This document shows positions 5,277 through 5,541 of a stretch of DNA of 5,541 nt, piece by piece. Positions within the stretch are counted from its first letter, which is position 1; each line of letters begins with the position of its first letter. The DNA is taken from the NCBI GenBank assembly GCA_013329495.1, contig DUKC01000100.1, positions 1-5,541 of the forward strand, given 5' to 3'. The translations under genes were made by a program, and so were the position numbers. Below the pieces are notes generated by a model. That model did no database searches. It was not told the DNA's origin and saw only the letters and a program-made list of their open reading frames with translations. This DNA is from Thermoplasmata archaeon. Lineage in GTDB: Archaea > Thermoplasmatota > E2 > UBA9212.

Positions 5277-5541
5277 TAATTTGAAAGAGCTTGCCAGGTA
5301 GTATTAGGAAATCGATGAGGATCTGTGTGCTAAAACTGCTTGACGAGGAATTCTCTCGGGGAAAGTCATCCCCGCATGTTTTTATGAAATGCTATGGCGC
5401 TCTTCCGGGTTTTTCCAACAGAATAGGCCGCTTCGTCATCCGAGTTACAGCCTCACCCCACAGAAAGCCAGCGGCTTTAGCCGTTGGATGAATGCGATGT
5501 ATTCCTATATACTAAAAACATATTTATTAACATGCCACGAG
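5277..5541. other. Gene-free stretch upstream of psmB
   Basis: Beyond the psmB promoter I see no convincing gene on either strand. The plus strand has a 66-codon open frame (5291-5491) resembling no family I know, and its last residues (HRKPAALAVG) are simply the hairpin repeat translated. The stretch holds a GC-rich hairpin at 5357-5374 (CGGGGA/TCCCCG with a six-base loop) and the IS605-like repeat at 5445-5492. The last 50 bases are AT-rich with TATA-like runs near 5506-5525 that could serve a gene outside the window. The middle part is more GC-rich than the flanks, which would suit a structured RNA or an element remnant. Confidence 0.55.
5445..5492 (+). mobile_element. Isolated IS200/IS605-like right-end hairpin, copy 2 (well preserved)
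   Basis: The arms 5468-5475 (CCAGCGGC) and 5480-5487 (GCCGTTGG) form a complete eight-pair stem with one G-T wobble around a TTTA loop. It is preceded by AGAAAG and followed by ATGA. This is the characteristic form of the right end of TnpB-carrying IS200/IS605 elements, which is also the 3' part of the omega RNA scaffold in active TnpB loci. The stem is better preserved than in copy 1, which suggests younger age or selection on the structure. No TnpB motif (DRDxNAA, paired CxxC zinc finger) is seen upstream, so the element body is missing or never present. Orientation is the same as copy 1. Confidence 0.65.

Noticed and set aside
5306..5350. C/D-box guide RNA suggested by ATCGATGAGGA and nearby CTGC/TGACGA
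   Set aside because: No proper paired C (RTGATGA) and D (CTGA) boxes at suitable spacing were found.
5291..5491. Plus-strand 66-codon ORF as a TnpB C-terminal remnant
   Set aside because: Its end overlaps the right-end hairpin, as tnpB genes often do, but no RuvC DRDxNAA or zinc-finger cysteine pairs are present and no SD is visible. I treat the region as non-coding.
1345..5492. The two hairpin repeats as part of a CRISPR array
   Set aside because: There are only two copies 4.1 kb apart with genes between them, and no spacers or cas genes.

Overview
The window looks like a chromosomal segment of a euryarchaeal-type archaeon. The main evidence is the adjacent pair psmB (20S proteasome beta subunit) and aCPSF1/FttA (KH-domain beta-CASP ribonuclease and transcription termination factor), both full length with intact active sites. 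TATA/BRE-like promoter sequences and GTG/ATG starts with Shine-Dalgarno (SD) sites fit this. I cannot name the genus.

Layout. (1) Positions 1-715: a plus-strand six-helix membrane protein of the DUF2238/YjdF type. (2) Positions 716-1030: AT-rich intergenic DNA with two short palindromes, a U-rich tract on the minus strand and two doubtful tiny ORFs. (3) Positions 1031-1264, minus strand: a 77-residue winged-helix protein. (4) Positions 1345-1392: a hairpin repeat resembling the right end of IS200/IS605 (TnpB) elements. (5) Positions 1434-5226, minus strand, transcribed in the order psmB, aCPSF1, metallo-beta-lactamase (MBL)-fold hydrolase, small HTH protein. (6) Positions 5227-5541: the psmB promoter, then a gene-free stretch with a second, better-preserved copy of the same hairpin repeat at 5445-5492.

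How the genes relate. psmB and aCPSF1 are housekeeping genes for protein and RNA turnover. They are separated by 54 bases holding a U-rich tract and a TATA-like box placed for a leaderless aCPSF1 transcript. The MBL gene also has no obvious SD and a TATA-like box about 27 bases before its ATG. The HTH gene appears to have lost its start codon. Its reading frame is open from the MBL stop, but where a canonical ATGA stop/start overlap would be expected the sequence is ATAA, so the start would be ATA unless a downstream TTG is used.

I found no complete transposase, CRISPR array, tRNA or rRNA, and no convincing new multi-gene system. The observations most worth following are the two isolated IS605-like ends that bracket the minus-strand block as direct repeats, the ATGA-to-ATAA junction, and the U-rich tract beside the gene of the termination factor that acts on such tracts.
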